64,000 nt of DNA, from the NCBI GenBank assembly GCA_016793635.1, contig JAEUMD010000003.1:186001-250000 (forward strand), read 5' to 3'. Of the stretch, positions 7,275 through 16,630 are shown in pieces (positions within the stretch are counted from its first letter, which is position 1; each line of letters begins with the position of its first letter). Source of the DNA: Hyphomicrobiaceae bacterium. Lineage in GTDB: Bacteria; Pseudomonadota; Alphaproteobacteria; Rhizobiales; Hyphomicrobiaceae. The translations under genes were made by a program, and so were the position numbers. The notes beneath the pieces were generated by a model. It searched no databases. It was not told the origin of the DNA and saw only the letters and a program-made list of their open reading frames with translations.

Positions 7275-10156
7275 GCTTCGGCGCGCTGGCGTTCCTCAAT
7301 CCATGGCTGCTCGCGGGCCTGCTGTCGCTGCCGCTCATCTACCTGTTGCTGCGCACCGTGCCGCCGCGCCCGAAGCAGGTGGAGTTTCCGCCGACGCGCA
7401 TCCTCGCCGGTCTCGAGAACCGGGAGAAGACGCCGGCCAAGACGCCGTGGTGGCTGCTGCTGATCCGTCTGCTCGCCGCCGCCCTCGTGATCCTCGCCCT
7501 CGCCGAGCCCGTGCTGAACCCCACGCGCGAACGCGCATTAACGGGCAGCGGCCCTGTGGTCATCGTCGTCGATAACGGCTGGGCTGGCGCGAGCCACTGG
7601 AGCGAGCGCCGCAACGCCGCCGAAGCCATCATCGATACCGCGCAATCGCAGGGCCGCCCCGTCGTGGTCGCCGCCAGTGCAGTGCGCGGTACGCCGACAC
7701 TGCGGATCGAAGCACCTGTTACCGCACGTGCGACGCTTGCGGCTCTCAGCCCGCAGCCGTTCGCGCCAGACCGCGCCGCGGTCGCCGCCGGCCTGAAGAC
7801 CGCCCTCGCGAACGCGACCGGCGGCACCAGCATCGTCTGGCTGACCGACGGCATCGATCACGCGGGCACGTCGGCGACGTTCGTCGATGGCCTCGTCACT
7901 CTCTCGCGCGGCGGCTCGTTCGCGGTCTTATCCGATGGTGAAGGCAAGGAGGCTTTGGGCCTCGCCGCCATGTCCGGCCAGGGTGGCCGGCTCGAAGCGC
8001 GGATCGTCAGGAGCAACGGCGGCGCACGCTCGGGGCAGGTGCACGCGCTCTCGTCACGCGGCGAGCGGCTCGGGGAAGCGTCCTTCTCTCTCGCCGCCAC
8101 CGAACCCGCGACCACGGTCTACTTCACGCTGCCGCTCGAACTGCGCAATCAAGTAACTCGCGTCGAAATCGCAGGCGAGCGTTCCGCCGGCGCGGTGTCG
8201 CTGATCGACGCCCAATCGCAATGGCACCGGGTCGGACTGCTGTCCGGCGAAGCGCAGGAGCAATCGCAACCGCTGCTGGCGCCGCTCTATTACATCGAGA
8301 AGGCGCTGGCCCCATACGCCGAGATCGTCCACGCCAAGGATGCTAACCTTGCCGCCGGCATCGACAGCGCGCTGAAGCAGAACGCGACTGTTCTGATGCT
8401 TGCCGATATCGGCACGCTGTCCGGTGATCTGGCAGCCCAGGTCGAGGAATGGGTGAGCCGCGGCGGCGTCCTGGTGCGGTTCGCCGGCCCGCGTCTCGAA
8501 AAGGGCGGCGACGCTCTCCTGCCCGTTCCGCTGCGGCTCGGCGGCCGAACCCTAGGCGGCTCGCTCTCGTGGTCCACGCCGCAACCACTCACCGGCTTCG
8601 ATGACAAGAGCCCGTTCGCCGGCCTCGCGGTCCCTCCGGATGTCACGATCAACCGTCAGGTCCTGGCCGATCCGCAACGTCTCGGAGCCGACGTCGGCGT
8701 GTGGGCGCGCCTGCAAGATGGCACGCCACTCGTCACCGCGCGCCGCCTCGGCCAAGGCCAGATCGTGCTGTTCCACGTCACGGCCAACTCCGACTGGTCA
8801 AACCTGCCGATCGCTGGCGTATTCGTCGACATGCTTCGCCGCCTCGCCACGCTCGGCCGCCTGTCGAGCCCGGCGCAACCCCAGCCGACAGCGACCGCGA
8901 GCAGCCCGGCCAGTACCGCCGACCCGTCGCTGGCGGCGACCGATGTGCTGCCGCCGCGCGCCACGCTCGATGGCTTTGGCACTCTCTCCGCGCCGCCGCC
9001 GACCGCAGAGCCGCTGCCAGCCGCACGCATCGCCGAGATCGAAGCCGGACCGAAGAGCCCGCCGGGCCTCTACGGGCCCGAAGGGGCAGCCCGCGCCCTC
9101 AACGTGCTCAAGGCGACATCGAGCCTCGCGGCGCTGCCGCCTCTGCCCGCCGGTGTCGAGCGCATCGGCTACGCCAACGAGACCTCGCGCGCGCTGAAAC
9201 CGTCACTGCTCGTGGCGGCACTGGCGCTCGTCTTCGCCGATATTCTCGCCGTTCTGCTGCTGAGCCTCGGCGGCTTCGCGGCACTGCGCCGCCGCGCCGC
9301 GACCGGCGCTTCGGCCGCGGCCGTCGCGCTGGCCTTCTTCGCCGTCATGCCGCCGGGCGACGCCCTCGCCCAGCGCGCGGCTCCGACGGCCTCGGCCGCC
9401 GCCGACGCGATCGCGTTGCAGGCGACGAGCAAGGTGACCTTCGGCTACGTGTTGAGCGGCAACGCCGCCGCCGACGAGACGAGCCGGCAAGGCCTGAGCG
9501 GTCTCTCGCGCGTGCTCGCCGCCCGCACTGCCGTCACGCCCGGCGATCCGCTCCCCGTCGACATCCTCAACGACGAGATCGCTTTCTTTCCGGTGCTCTA
9601 CTGGCCCGTTCTCGAGGACGCCGATCCGCTACCGGCGCCGACGCTCGCGCGTATCGACGCCTACATGAAACAGGGCGGCATGATCGTCTTCGACACGCGC
9701 GACTACGGCAGCGGGCGGCCCTCGGGCTCGGCGATCGCCGGTCGCGATCAACCGCTCCAGCGCATCCTCGGCCAGCTCGACATCCCACGCCTCGAGCCGG
9801 TGCCTGAAGGCCACGTACTGACCAAGTCGTTCTACCTGCTCCGCTCGTTCCCGGGACGCTGGGATGGGGGGCAGATGTGGGTCGAGGCGGAAGGCTCGGG
9901 TGAAGCCGCCACCGGCGGCCGGCAGGCGCGACGTGCCGACGGCGTCACCTCCATCGTCATAACCTCGAACGATCTCGCCGCCGCGTGGGCGCTTGATGAT
10001 CGCGGCCGTCCACTCTATCCCGTCGTGCCCGGCGGCGAGACCCAGCGCGAAATGGCGTTCCGAACGGGCGTGAACCTCGTGATGCACGCGCTGACCGGCA
10101 ACTACAAGGCCGATCAGGTGCACGTGCCTGCCCTGCTCGAAAGGCTCGGCCAATGA
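7271..10156 (+). CDS. Membrane protein with BatA N-terminal and DUF4159 C-terminal domains
   Basis: A 961-residue protein. The first 80 residues (FLNPWLLAGLLSLPLIYLLL, then WWLLLIRLLAAALVILALAEP) are the two-helix BatA-type N-terminus. A von Willebrand A-like region follows (VVIVVDNGWAG). Another hydrophobic segment lies near residues 640-665, and the last 240 residues match DUF4159 (KVTFGYVLSG, QGGMIVFDTRDYG). The layout suggests a large periplasmic middle with a second periplasmic domain. The family is typical of MoxR/DUF58 operons in Alphaproteobacteria and is presumed to act in an envelope stress or assembly complex, though the function is unproven. Its start overlaps the end of the DUF58 gene. 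Confidence 0.85.
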   Translation: MSFGALAFLNPWLLAGLLSLPLIYLLLRTVPPRPKQVEFPPTRILAGLENREKTPAKTPWWLLLIRLLAAALVILALAEPVLNPTRERALTGSGPVVIVVDNGWAGASHWSERRNAAEAIIDTAQSQGRPVVVAASAVRGTPTLRIEAPVTARATLAALSPQPFAPDRAAVAAGLKTALANATGGTSIVWLTDGIDHAGTSATFVDGLVTLSRGGSFAVLSDGEGKEALGLAAMSGQGGRLEARIVRSNGGARSGQVHALSSRGERLGEASFSLAATEPATTVYFTLPLELRNQVTRVEIAGERSAGAVSLIDAQSQWHRVGLLSGEAQEQSQPLLAPLYYIEKALAPYAEIVHAKDANLAAGIDSALKQNATVLMLADIGTLSGDLAAQVEEWVSRGGVLVRFAGPRLEKGGDALLPVPLRLGGRTLGGSLSWSTPQPLTGFDDKSPFAGLAVPPDVTINRQVLADPQRLGADVGVWARLQDGTPLVTARRLGQGQIVLFHVTANSDWSNLPIAGVFVDMLRRLATLGRLSSPAQPQPTATASSPASTADPSLAATDVLPPRATLDGFGTLSAPPPTAEPLPAARIAEIEAGPKSPPGLYGPEGAARALNVLKATSSLAALPPLPAGVERIGYANETSRALKPSLLVAALALVFADILAVLLLSLGGFAALRRRAATGASAAAVALAFFAVMPPGDALAQRAAPTASAAADAIALQATSKVTFGYVLSGNAAADETSRQGLSGLSRVLAARTAVTPGDPLPVDILNDEIAFFPVLYWPVLEDADPLPAPTLARIDAYMKQGGMIVFDTRDYGSGRPSGSAIAGRDQPLQRILGQLDIPRLEPVPEGHVLTKSFYLLRSFPGRWDGGQMWVEAEGSGEAATGGRQARRADGVTSIVITSNDLAAAWALDDRGRPLYPVVPGGETQREMAFRTGVNLVMHALTGNYKADQVHVPALLERLGQ

Positions 10157-10196
10157 TCGCCACACGAAGCGCGCGGCGAACCGCGGAGGGCGCATC

Positions 10197-12308
10197 ATGA
10201 GCTGGTCGATCGATTTCGCGCCGTTGGTGCCGATGCCACTACTCTGGCTGGCGGCGGTCGTCGCCACGCTGCTGGTGGCGCTCCTTCTCGTCCGCCGTAC
10301 CCGCGGTGCCTGGCTGCGCGGGCTCGCCCTCGCCGCGCTGTTCGCCGCACTCGCCAACCCGACCCTGCGCGAAGAGGAGCGTGAAAGCCTCGCCAACATC
10401 GCGCTGGTCGTCATCGACGAGAGCACAAGCCAGACCCTTGCCGACCGTCCCGAGCAGGCCGAGCGGATCAAGGCCGATCTCGAGAAGAAGCTCGCAGCGA
10501 TCAAGGGGCTCGAAGTGCGATGGGTGAGTGCGGCACGCCCTGTCGACGGCGCGCTGTCCGGAACCCAGCTCTTCGCCGAGTTGAACCGCGCGCTCGCCAA
10601 CACGCCGACCGACCGCGTCGCTGGCGTCTTCATGATTACCGACGGCGAGGTGCACGACGTTCCGAAATCGGCTGCGGCTCTCGGCTTCGATGCTCCCGTG
10701 CACGCACTGCTCACCGGCCGCCCCGACGAGTTCGACCGCCGCATCGAGGTCATCGAGGCACCGCGCTATGGCATCGTCGGGCAGACACGAACGGTGGAGC
10801 TTGTCGTGCGCGAGACGGGCCGGGCTGGCCGGGCCGGCGAAGCAGTCGAGCTGACGGTGCGACGCGAAGGGCGCCCAGACGAACTCGTACAGAGTGTGAT
10901 CGGACGGCGGACGCGCATCGAGATGCCCTTTCCGCACGCTGGTCAGAACATCATGGAAGTCGAACTCGGCACCGCGCCCGGCGAGCTGACGCCGGCCAAC
11001 AACCGCGCCGTCGTCGCAGCGGAAGGCGTGCGTGAGAACCTGCGCGTTCTGCTCGTGTCGGGCGAACCGCATGCCGGCGAGCGCACGTGGCGTAACCTCC
11101 TCAAATCCGACGCTGCGGTCGACCTCGTGCATTTCACGATCCTACGGCCGCCGGAGAAGCAGGACGGCACGCCGATCAATCAGCTTTCGCTGATCGCCTT
11201 CCCGACGCGCGAGCTGTTCTCCGAAAAAATCCGCGATTTCGACCTCATCATTTTCGACCGCTACCAGCACAAGGGCATCCTGCAGCTCATCTACTACGAC
11301 AACATCGCCCGCTATGTTGAGGAGCACGGCGGCGCGCTGCTGATCGCCGCGGGCGACGATTTCGCCGGCAACTACAGCCTCGACCGCACACCGCTCGCCC
11401 CGGTGCTGCCGGCGATGCCGACGGGGCGCGTGCTGGAGCAACCGTTCAAGGCGCAGATCTCCGCGATCGGCGAAAAGCACCCGGTGACGCGCGGGCTGCC
11501 GGGTGCGGCCAACCGCGTCGCCTCGACCGAGCCGACGTGGGGCCGTTGGTTCCGCCAGGCAGAAGTTCGCGCGCAGCGCGGCAGCGTCGTGATGACGGGT
11601 GCCGAGGACGCACCACTCCTGGTGCTCGACAGGAAGGGCAAGGGCCGCGTCGCGCTCTTGACCTCCGATCAGGCCTGGTTGTGGGCGCGCGGCTTCGATG
11701 GCGGCGGCCCTCACACCGATCTGCTGCGCCGCCTCTCTCACTGGCTGATGAAGGAGCCCGACCTCGAGGAGGAGCGCCTGCTCGCCAGCTCGAAGGGTCT
11801 CAAGGTCACCATCGAGCGGCGCACCATGGCCGACAGCGTTCCGCCTGCGGTGCTGCGCACGCCATCGGGCAAGACGGCCGAGGTAACGCTGGAGAAGGCC
11901 GCGCCCGGCATCTGGCGGGCGACAGAGGACGTTCCGACGCCGGGCCTCTACAAAGTGAGCCAGGGTGAGCTTTCGGCGATTACGCACGCCGGTGTCGAGG
12001 ACGTGCGCGAGATGAGCGAAGTGACCGCGACGCGCGATCGGCTCGAACCTATCGTGACGGAAACCGGCGGCGGCGTGGTATGGACGCGCGGTGCGGGTCT
12101 CTTCTCCGCGGCAGGCGACGTCACGGTTCCGCGCATCTCGCTGATGTCGGGCGCGCGGGTGATGGCGGGCAACGGCTGGCTCGGGCTCAAGGACCGCGCC
12201 GCATTCGTTACCCGCGGCGTCAAGCTGACCGAAATGTTCACCGGCCTTCTTGCCCTCGCCGCCCTGCTGGCGTTGATGGCCCTCGCTTGGTGGCGTGAAG
12301 GCCGATAG
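10197..12308 (+). CDS. Large membrane protein of the MoxR operon, glutamine amidotransferase-like
   Basis: A 703-residue protein. Two hydrophobic helices at the N-terminus (PLLWLAAVVATLLVALLLV and GLALAALFAALANP) and one at the extreme C-terminus (FTGLLALAALLALMALAWW) suggest a mainly periplasmic body. NIALVVIDESTSQT resembles the start of a von Willebrand A fold. The middle (HGGALLIAAGDDFAG) resembles the glutamine-amidotransferase-like fold used to name homologues, but no catalytic Cys is visible, so enzymatic activity is unlikely. GGAGG lies seven bases before the ATG. It is the last gene of the MoxR / DUF58 / DUF4159 operon, 40 bases after the previous stop. Confidence 0.75.
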   Translation: MSWSIDFAPLVPMPLLWLAAVVATLLVALLLVRRTRGAWLRGLALAALFAALANPTLREEERESLANIALVVIDESTSQTLADRPEQAERIKADLEKKLAAIKGLEVRWVSAARPVDGALSGTQLFAELNRALANTPTDRVAGVFMITDGEVHDVPKSAAALGFDAPVHALLTGRPDEFDRRIEVIEAPRYGIVGQTRTVELVVRETGRAGRAGEAVELTVRREGRPDELVQSVIGRRTRIEMPFPHAGQNIMEVELGTAPGELTPANNRAVVAAEGVRENLRVLLVSGEPHAGERTWRNLLKSDAAVDLVHFTILRPPEKQDGTPINQLSLIAFPTRELFSEKIRDFDLIIFDRYQHKGILQLIYYDNIARYVEEHGGALLIAAGDDFAGNYSLDRTPLAPVLPAMPTGRVLEQPFKAQISAIGEKHPVTRGLPGAANRVASTEPTWGRWFRQAEVRAQRGSVVMTGAEDAPLLVLDRKGKGRVALLTSDQAWLWARGFDGGGPHTDLLRRLSHWLMKEPDLEEERLLASSKGLKVTIERRTMADSVPPAVLRTPSGKTAEVTLEKAAPGIWRATEDVPTPGLYKVSQGELSAITHAGVEDVREMSEVTATRDRLEPIVTETGGGVVWTRGAGLFSAAGDVTVPRISLMSGARVMAGNGWLGLKDRAAFVTRGVKLTEMFTGLLALAALLALMALAWWREGR

Positions 12309-12310
12309 GG

Positions 12311-12447
12311 TGCGATCGGTTGAGATGAGAGCATTCTTCGCTCTCATCGAGTGCGTGAATCGCACTCGAACACATGTCCTGACCGTGCGATCGATCGAGA
12401 TGGAAGCGCTCTGCGCTCTCATCGGGAGCGTCTCTCGCACGCTCGGC
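12311..12447. repeat. Tandem pair of double-hairpin units
   Basis: Two related units of about 61 bp (12311-12371 and 12385-12447) lie between convergent genes. Each starts GTGCGATCG-(GT or AT)-YGAGATG. Each can form a first hairpin (GATGAGAGC with GCTCTCATC in unit 1) and a second one (GAGTGCG with CGCACTC in unit 1; GAGCGT with ACGCTC in unit 2). The arm sequences differ between units but pairing is kept, which points to selection on structure. It could be a bidirectional terminator or a REP-like element; there is no T-run. Confidence 0.65.
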
Positions 12448-12463
12448 TCATGAGCGTTATCAC

Positions 12464-13387
12464 TCAGGCGCCGAGCCGGAACAGCAGCACCCCCGCGACG
12501 ACTGCCACGATGCCGGCGAACTCCATGCTCGTCAGCCTCTCGCGAAAATAGAACGTCGAGATCAGCACCGTGAACACGGCCTCGACCTGTCCGACGGCGA
12601 TCACATAGGACGCATTCGTCAAAGCGAACGCGGCGAACCAGGCGATGGAGCCCAGCGCGCTTGTTAGGCCGACCAATAGTGCGATCCGACGCTCGTCCCA
12701 GATACGCGCCAGAAAGCCCGGCTCGCGTATTGCCAACCAGCCGCCGAGCATCACGACCTGCAGCCCCGTGACCGTAACGACGGTGACCGCGCCGCGCTCG
12801 AGCGCGCTGGCCATGCCGAGCGCCTCAGTCGCTTCGCGGATCATCAGGTTGCATAGCCCGAACATCGCTCCGACGAAGAGCCCCGTGCGCAGGGAGGCCC
12901 CGTCGATCGCCGAAAGCAGACCGGTGATGCCGCGCCGGCCGCTGCCGGCGGGTGCCTGCTCCGCGGAAAGCACCGCGGCCCCGGCAAGTGTCAGCGCGAT
13001 CGCGACCCAGCCGGCGAAGGCGATGACCTCGGAGAAGAACAGCGTCCCGAGCACGGCGGTGAAGACGAGGTTGGTTCGCGCGAGCTGATTTGCGACGGCG
13101 AAATTGCGCGTGCGGTAAAGCGACAGTAGCGCCGCGGTTCCGAGGTTCTGCGTCAGTGCCGCCACGAGGCAGGTGACGAAGAAAGCGAGGCCACCCGCCG
13201 CGACTCCATTCACCTCCGGCACGCCTAGCAGGGCGAGATAGGCGACCATGAACGGAAAGCCGAACAGCGCGCGCACGTAGGTCGAGGCGAGCGTCGAGAG
13301 TCGTTCGGCGAGGCGCTTCTGGGCCGCGGTCCGCACCGCTTGCAGGAGCGCGGCGAGAAGGGTCAGCCAGATCCACGAATGCTGCAT
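12464..13387 (-). CDS. EamA/DMT family transporter
   Basis: A 307-residue membrane protein with about ten hydrophobic segments arranged as two five-helix EamA repeats. The second repeat begins around residue 160 (GLFVGAMFGLCNLMI) and ends in VEAVFTVLISTFYFRERLT, the typical last-helix motif with the E-R-L pair. The drug/metabolite transporter superfamily exports small metabolites or amino acids from the inner membrane; the substrate cannot be told. It diverges from the dehydrogenase-like gene at 13493 and converges on the MoxR operon across the hairpin repeats. Confidence 0.85.
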   Translation of the reverse strand: MQHSWIWLTLLAALLQAVRTAAQKRLAERLSTLASTYVRALFGFPFMVAYLALLGVPEVNGVAAGGLAFFVTCLVAALTQNLGTAALLSLYRTRNFAVANQLARTNLVFTAVLGTLFFSEVIAFAGWVAIALTLAGAAVLSAEQAPAGSGRRGITGLLSAIDGASLRTGLFVGAMFGLCNLMIREATEALGMASALERGAVTVVTVTGLQVVMLGGWLAIREPGFLARIWDERRIALLVGLTSALGSIAWFAAFALTNASYVIAVGQVEAVFTVLISTFYFRERLTSMEFAGIVAVVAGVLLFRLGA

Positions 13388-13492
13388 TGCGAAAAACCGT
13401 CTTGGAAAGGACTGCTACCGATGCCGCTTGTGGCCCGCCATCGCAATGTGGAACTCTCTCGGCGATGACGGTCTTGTGGAAAGGGTGCTGCC

Positions 13493-14413
13493 ATGCCGAC
13501 CGAGCCAGAGTTTTCGCCGTTGCCACGTCCTGTCGGAATCCTCGGCCTCGACGCGCTCGGACTCGCGGTTTGCGGCCGACTGACGGCCAGTGGCTTTTCA
13601 ATCGTCGCCTACGACATGGACGCTGCGCGGCGGCAAAACTTTCCGTGCAAACAGGCGACCGTCACACTCGCGCCGAGCCTGTTCGACCTCGGCGATGCCG
13701 TCGATGTCGTCATCTCGACGCTGCCGAACGCGCACGAGCTTCGCGCGGCCATGCTCGGTGACGAGGACAGGCCGGGCGTTGCGGCGGCGCTGCGGCCTGG
13801 CAGTGTCGTCGTACAGTTCGGCGAGGGCCCCTACGACGGCATTCTCAAACTTGCAGGGACGCTCGGCTCGCGCGCCATCGGCCTCGTCGATATCTTCACC
13901 TGCAACGGCATCAGTGCCGCGAGCGAAGGTCGCATGGAGCTGCTCGCCGGAGGCTTCGCGGAACTTGTCGACAGGGTTCGCCCGGCACTGGCGCCGCTCG
14001 GCACGCTGGAGCGTGTCGGCGCCGCAGGTACGGCAACGGGACTGGCCGCGCTGCGAGGCTACGTGCGCGCCGCGCGCCTCATCGCGCTGAGCGAAGCGAT
14101 GCTGATCGGCTCGCACGCTGGCATCTCGCGCGATGTTCTCTCGCGCGTGTTCGACGGCACCATCGCCTCGGGGCCGCAGAGCCGGCGCCTCGCCGGCCTC
14201 ATGCAGAGCCAGATGCGCCCCGCGCCTTTGCTGCGTCAGACGCTGAGTGCCGTAGAGGACGCACTCGAATTCGGCGAACGAATCGGATTGAGCGGCGATG
14301 GCGTTGCGTTCGCGCGCGACCTGCTCGGCGATGCTCTCGAGACAACCGGTGACGCCGCCGACGAAAGTGCGCTGCTCTGCCATCTCAGCGAAGTCGCCGC
14401 CGACGCCAACTGA
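13493..14413 (+). CDS. Beta-hydroxyacid dehydrogenase-like NAD(P)-binding protein lacking the catalytic lysine
   Basis: A 306-residue protein with the fold of 3-hydroxyisobutyrate dehydrogenase. The N-terminal GILGLDALG (residues 15-23) is the dinucleotide-binding loop, DVVISTLPNAHELR matches the VISMLP region, and GRMELLAGG corresponds to the conserved substrate-side glycine loop. The catalytic Lys expected in the G-x-G-x-x-x-K-x-x-N-N helix (residues 176-190 here) is absent, and there is no lysine anywhere after residue 119. It may therefore be a non-canonical reductase (compare imine reductase relatives) or a binding protein. AAGG lies eight bases before the ATG. Confidence 0.7.
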   Translation: MPTEPEFSPLPRPVGILGLDALGLAVCGRLTASGFSIVAYDMDAARRQNFPCKQATVTLAPSLFDLGDAVDVVISTLPNAHELRAAMLGDEDRPGVAAALRPGSVVVQFGEGPYDGILKLAGTLGSRAIGLVDIFTCNGISAASEGRMELLAGGFAELVDRVRPALAPLGTLERVGAAGTATGLAALRGYVRAARLIALSEAMLIGSHAGISRDVLSRVFDGTIASGPQSRRLAGLMQSQMRPAPLLRQTLSAVEDALEFGERIGLSGDGVAFARDLLGDALETTGDAADESALLCHLSEVAADAN

Positions 14414-14540
14414 GCCCTCGGCGCCCGCCCGAGTTGCATTTGCTGTTGATATGTCAGGCCGTCATCCGGCCGGGTTTGCCCTCGCGCCACGACTCGCGGA
14501 ACGCTTGAGGCTCGTCCCGAACGCCTGGAGTCCGCGCCCC

Positions 14541-16271
14541 ATGAGCCTCCTTTTCCGCATCGTCTACGCCGCCCACGCGAATGGCACGCACCACAAGCTC
14601 GCGCTGGACGGCCTGACAGATCTTGCCCGCAGCGATGCCGAGGCGTGGCAACGGTTGTTCCTCAAGAACGTCGCGCGCCTGCTCGAGGGCTCGAAGGCTC
14701 CAGATAACCAGTTCAAGGATTTCAAGAACCACGTTCTGCACGTCGGTGACAACTACTGGGGTGGAGCGCCAGAGCAGGCCCAGAATTGGTACGGCAAGCT
14801 CGTGGCAGCGCTCCGCGATGCGAACTGGGATGAGGCGGCCTGGTGCGCGGGCGTGCTCAGCCACTACGTCACCGATCCCGTTCACCCGTTCCACACCGCG
14901 CAGTCGGAGGCCGAGAACGCCATCCATCGCGCGGTCGAATGGAGTATCAACCGCGGCTACGACGCCTTGCGCCGCGACGCCGCGGCCCGGGCGCGCGCGG
15001 AGACGGCGGTTACACCCGATGGCACGGGCTGGCTCGCCGAGCTCGTCTGCCGCGGCGCGGAAAAGGCAAACAAGCACTACGGCGCGCTCATCGCGCATTA
15101 CAATTTCAACGTCGGTGTCGTCGATCCGCCGGCGGGCCTCGATGCCCGCGCGCGGGAAATCGTCGGCGACCTCATCCTCTATGCCTCGTCGAGCTTCGCC
15201 CGTGTGCTGGAGCGCGCGATCGACGAATCTGGCGCCACGGCGCCCGACGTATCGCTCACCGCCGAAACGTTCCTCGCGACCCTCGCCATGCCGCGCAAGT
15301 GGATGGAGAAACGGCTTGCCAATGCCGAGGACCGACGTGCGGTCGAAGCCATGTACGACGAGTTGATGGCGACCGGCCGCGTCGAAAAAACCTTGCCCGA
15401 GGACGACCGCGTAGTGCGCGATCTCCACGCCGCGGAAGTGTTGAAGCCGCGCCAGGAAAAGCTGGCCTCGGCACGCTCCGGCCGCATAGCCAAAGCACCT
15501 GCTCCGCCGCTGCCAACGCAGCGCACCTCAATGCAGGCGACGCCGGAGCGCCCCGTATCGCTGTCGGCCCTTGCGTCCGCTCCACCACCGCTGCCGCCCG
15601 CGATGCCGTACATTCCACTTCCTGACTCCACCACGCCCGCCGCCATCATTCCGGTTCAACCGCCGGTCCCCGCAAGCGACCCGCCCGCCCCGGCACTGTC
15701 GTCCGTTCCGCCGGTCCCGCGCGCGCTCGGTGAACGCTTGGCCCGCATGGCAATTGCGCCGCTGGCGGCGACTGCCGAGAATCAGGCGGACGATGAGGCC
15801 GGCGAATCTTCCCGGCACGCCACCGGCACTTCTTCACGCCGCCGGCGCATCACACTTGACGACGACGTCGAGGCGGCGCCCGCCATCGGCGTCCGGCTTT
15901 CGGAACGCTTGCAACGTATCGGCATCCGTACTGTCGGCGACCTCCTCGCCGCCGATGCGGGCGACACAGCGCGGCAGCTCGACGTACGTCACATCTCCGA
16001 GGCCACCGTGGCGCTCTGGCAGGGGGCGACGCGCCTTGTCATGGCTTTGCCGATCGTCAACGGCACGCAGGCGCAATTGCTGGCTGGAGCCGGTTTCCCC
16101 TCGGTCGAGGCGATCGCGGCCGCAGACCCGGTGGACCTCTCGGCCGCGCTCCTTCGGTACGCGACGACGCCCGCCGGCCAGCAGTTGCTGCGCGACGGCG
16201 ATGTTCCGGATGTCGAGCGTACAAAGAGCTGGATCGACGCCGCGGCCGCTGCGGTTTCCGCTGCGGCTTGA
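14541..16271 (+). CDS. Zinc-dependent phospholipase C/S1-P1 nuclease-like protein with C-terminal DUF4332 helix-hairpin domain
   Basis: A 576-residue protein. Residues 1-140 carry a His/Asp-rich all-helical core: AHANGTHHKLALDGL, NHVLHVGDNYWGG and VLSHYVTDPVHPFHTAQSE. This gives H12, H64, H67, D70, H108, D112, H115, H118 and E124, the spacing expected for the trinuclear zinc site of phospholipase C and S1/P1 nucleases. A Pro-rich linker spans about 315-430. The C-terminus (SERLQRIGIRTVGDLLAAD, then a second helix-hairpin) matches DUF4332, a fold similar to DNA-binding helix-hairpin-helix units. The ATG at 14541 is chosen because conservation starts there; ATG 14451 in the same frame is possible. 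There is no signal peptide, so it is likely cytosolic. Confidence 0.65.
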   Translation: MSLLFRIVYAAHANGTHHKLALDGLTDLARSDAEAWQRLFLKNVARLLEGSKAPDNQFKDFKNHVLHVGDNYWGGAPEQAQNWYGKLVAALRDANWDEAAWCAGVLSHYVTDPVHPFHTAQSEAENAIHRAVEWSINRGYDALRRDAAARARAETAVTPDGTGWLAELVCRGAEKANKHYGALIAHYNFNVGVVDPPAGLDARAREIVGDLILYASSSFARVLERAIDESGATAPDVSLTAETFLATLAMPRKWMEKRLANAEDRRAVEAMYDELMATGRVEKTLPEDDRVVRDLHAAEVLKPRQEKLASARSGRIAKAPAPPLPTQRTSMQATPERPVSLSALASAPPPLPPAMPYIPLPDSTTPAAIIPVQPPVPASDPPAPALSSVPPVPRALGERLARMAIAPLAATAENQADDEAGESSRHATGTSSRRRRITLDDDVEAAPAIGVRLSERLQRIGIRTVGDLLAADAGDTARQLDVRHISEATVALWQGATRLVMALPIVNGTQAQLLAGAGFPSVEAIAAADPVDLSAALLRYATTPAGQQLLRDGDVPDVERTKSWIDAAAAAVSAAA

Positions 16272-16275
16272 CGTC

Positions 16276-16515
16276 ATGCGGCGGCGGATCACCGGCTTTT
16301 ACGAAGACCTCGAGGGGCACTTCGTCGCCGTGCTGGCGTGTGGCCACGAGCAGCACGTCCGCCACAAGCCACCGCTCGTCGAGCGCCCCTGGGTGCTCAC
16401 GGCCGAAGGGCGCCAGGGCATGATCGGAGCGGAGGTCGAATGCCGCGCCTGCGACGCCGCCGGGTGGAACGAACCCATCGAAGATGACGCCCCCGAGGAC
16501 AAGACCAATCACTGA
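16276..16515 (+). CDS. DUF3565 domain-containing protein
   Basis: A 79-residue protein. GFYEDLEGHFVAVLACGHEQ, HVRHKPP, then RPWVLTAEGRQGMIG and VECRACD match DUF3565 (PF12088). The Cys-Gly-His and Cys-x-x-Cys pairs look like a small metal (zinc) site. Function is unknown. The ATG starts four bases after the stop of the phospholipase-like gene, so the two are probably cotranscribed. Confidence 0.85.
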   Translation: MRRRITGFYEDLEGHFVAVLACGHEQHVRHKPPLVERPWVLTAEGRQGMIGAEVECRACDAAGWNEPIEDDAPEDKTNH

Positions 16516-16630
16516 AGCACCGGCGCCACACCCTCACATGATCCACGCCATTGCCCAACGCTTGCCGCACTAAACCCAAGTTTCAGCGGCCAACTCCCGT
16601 CACAAGCAGCAACGGAGCGGGTACCGGTTC

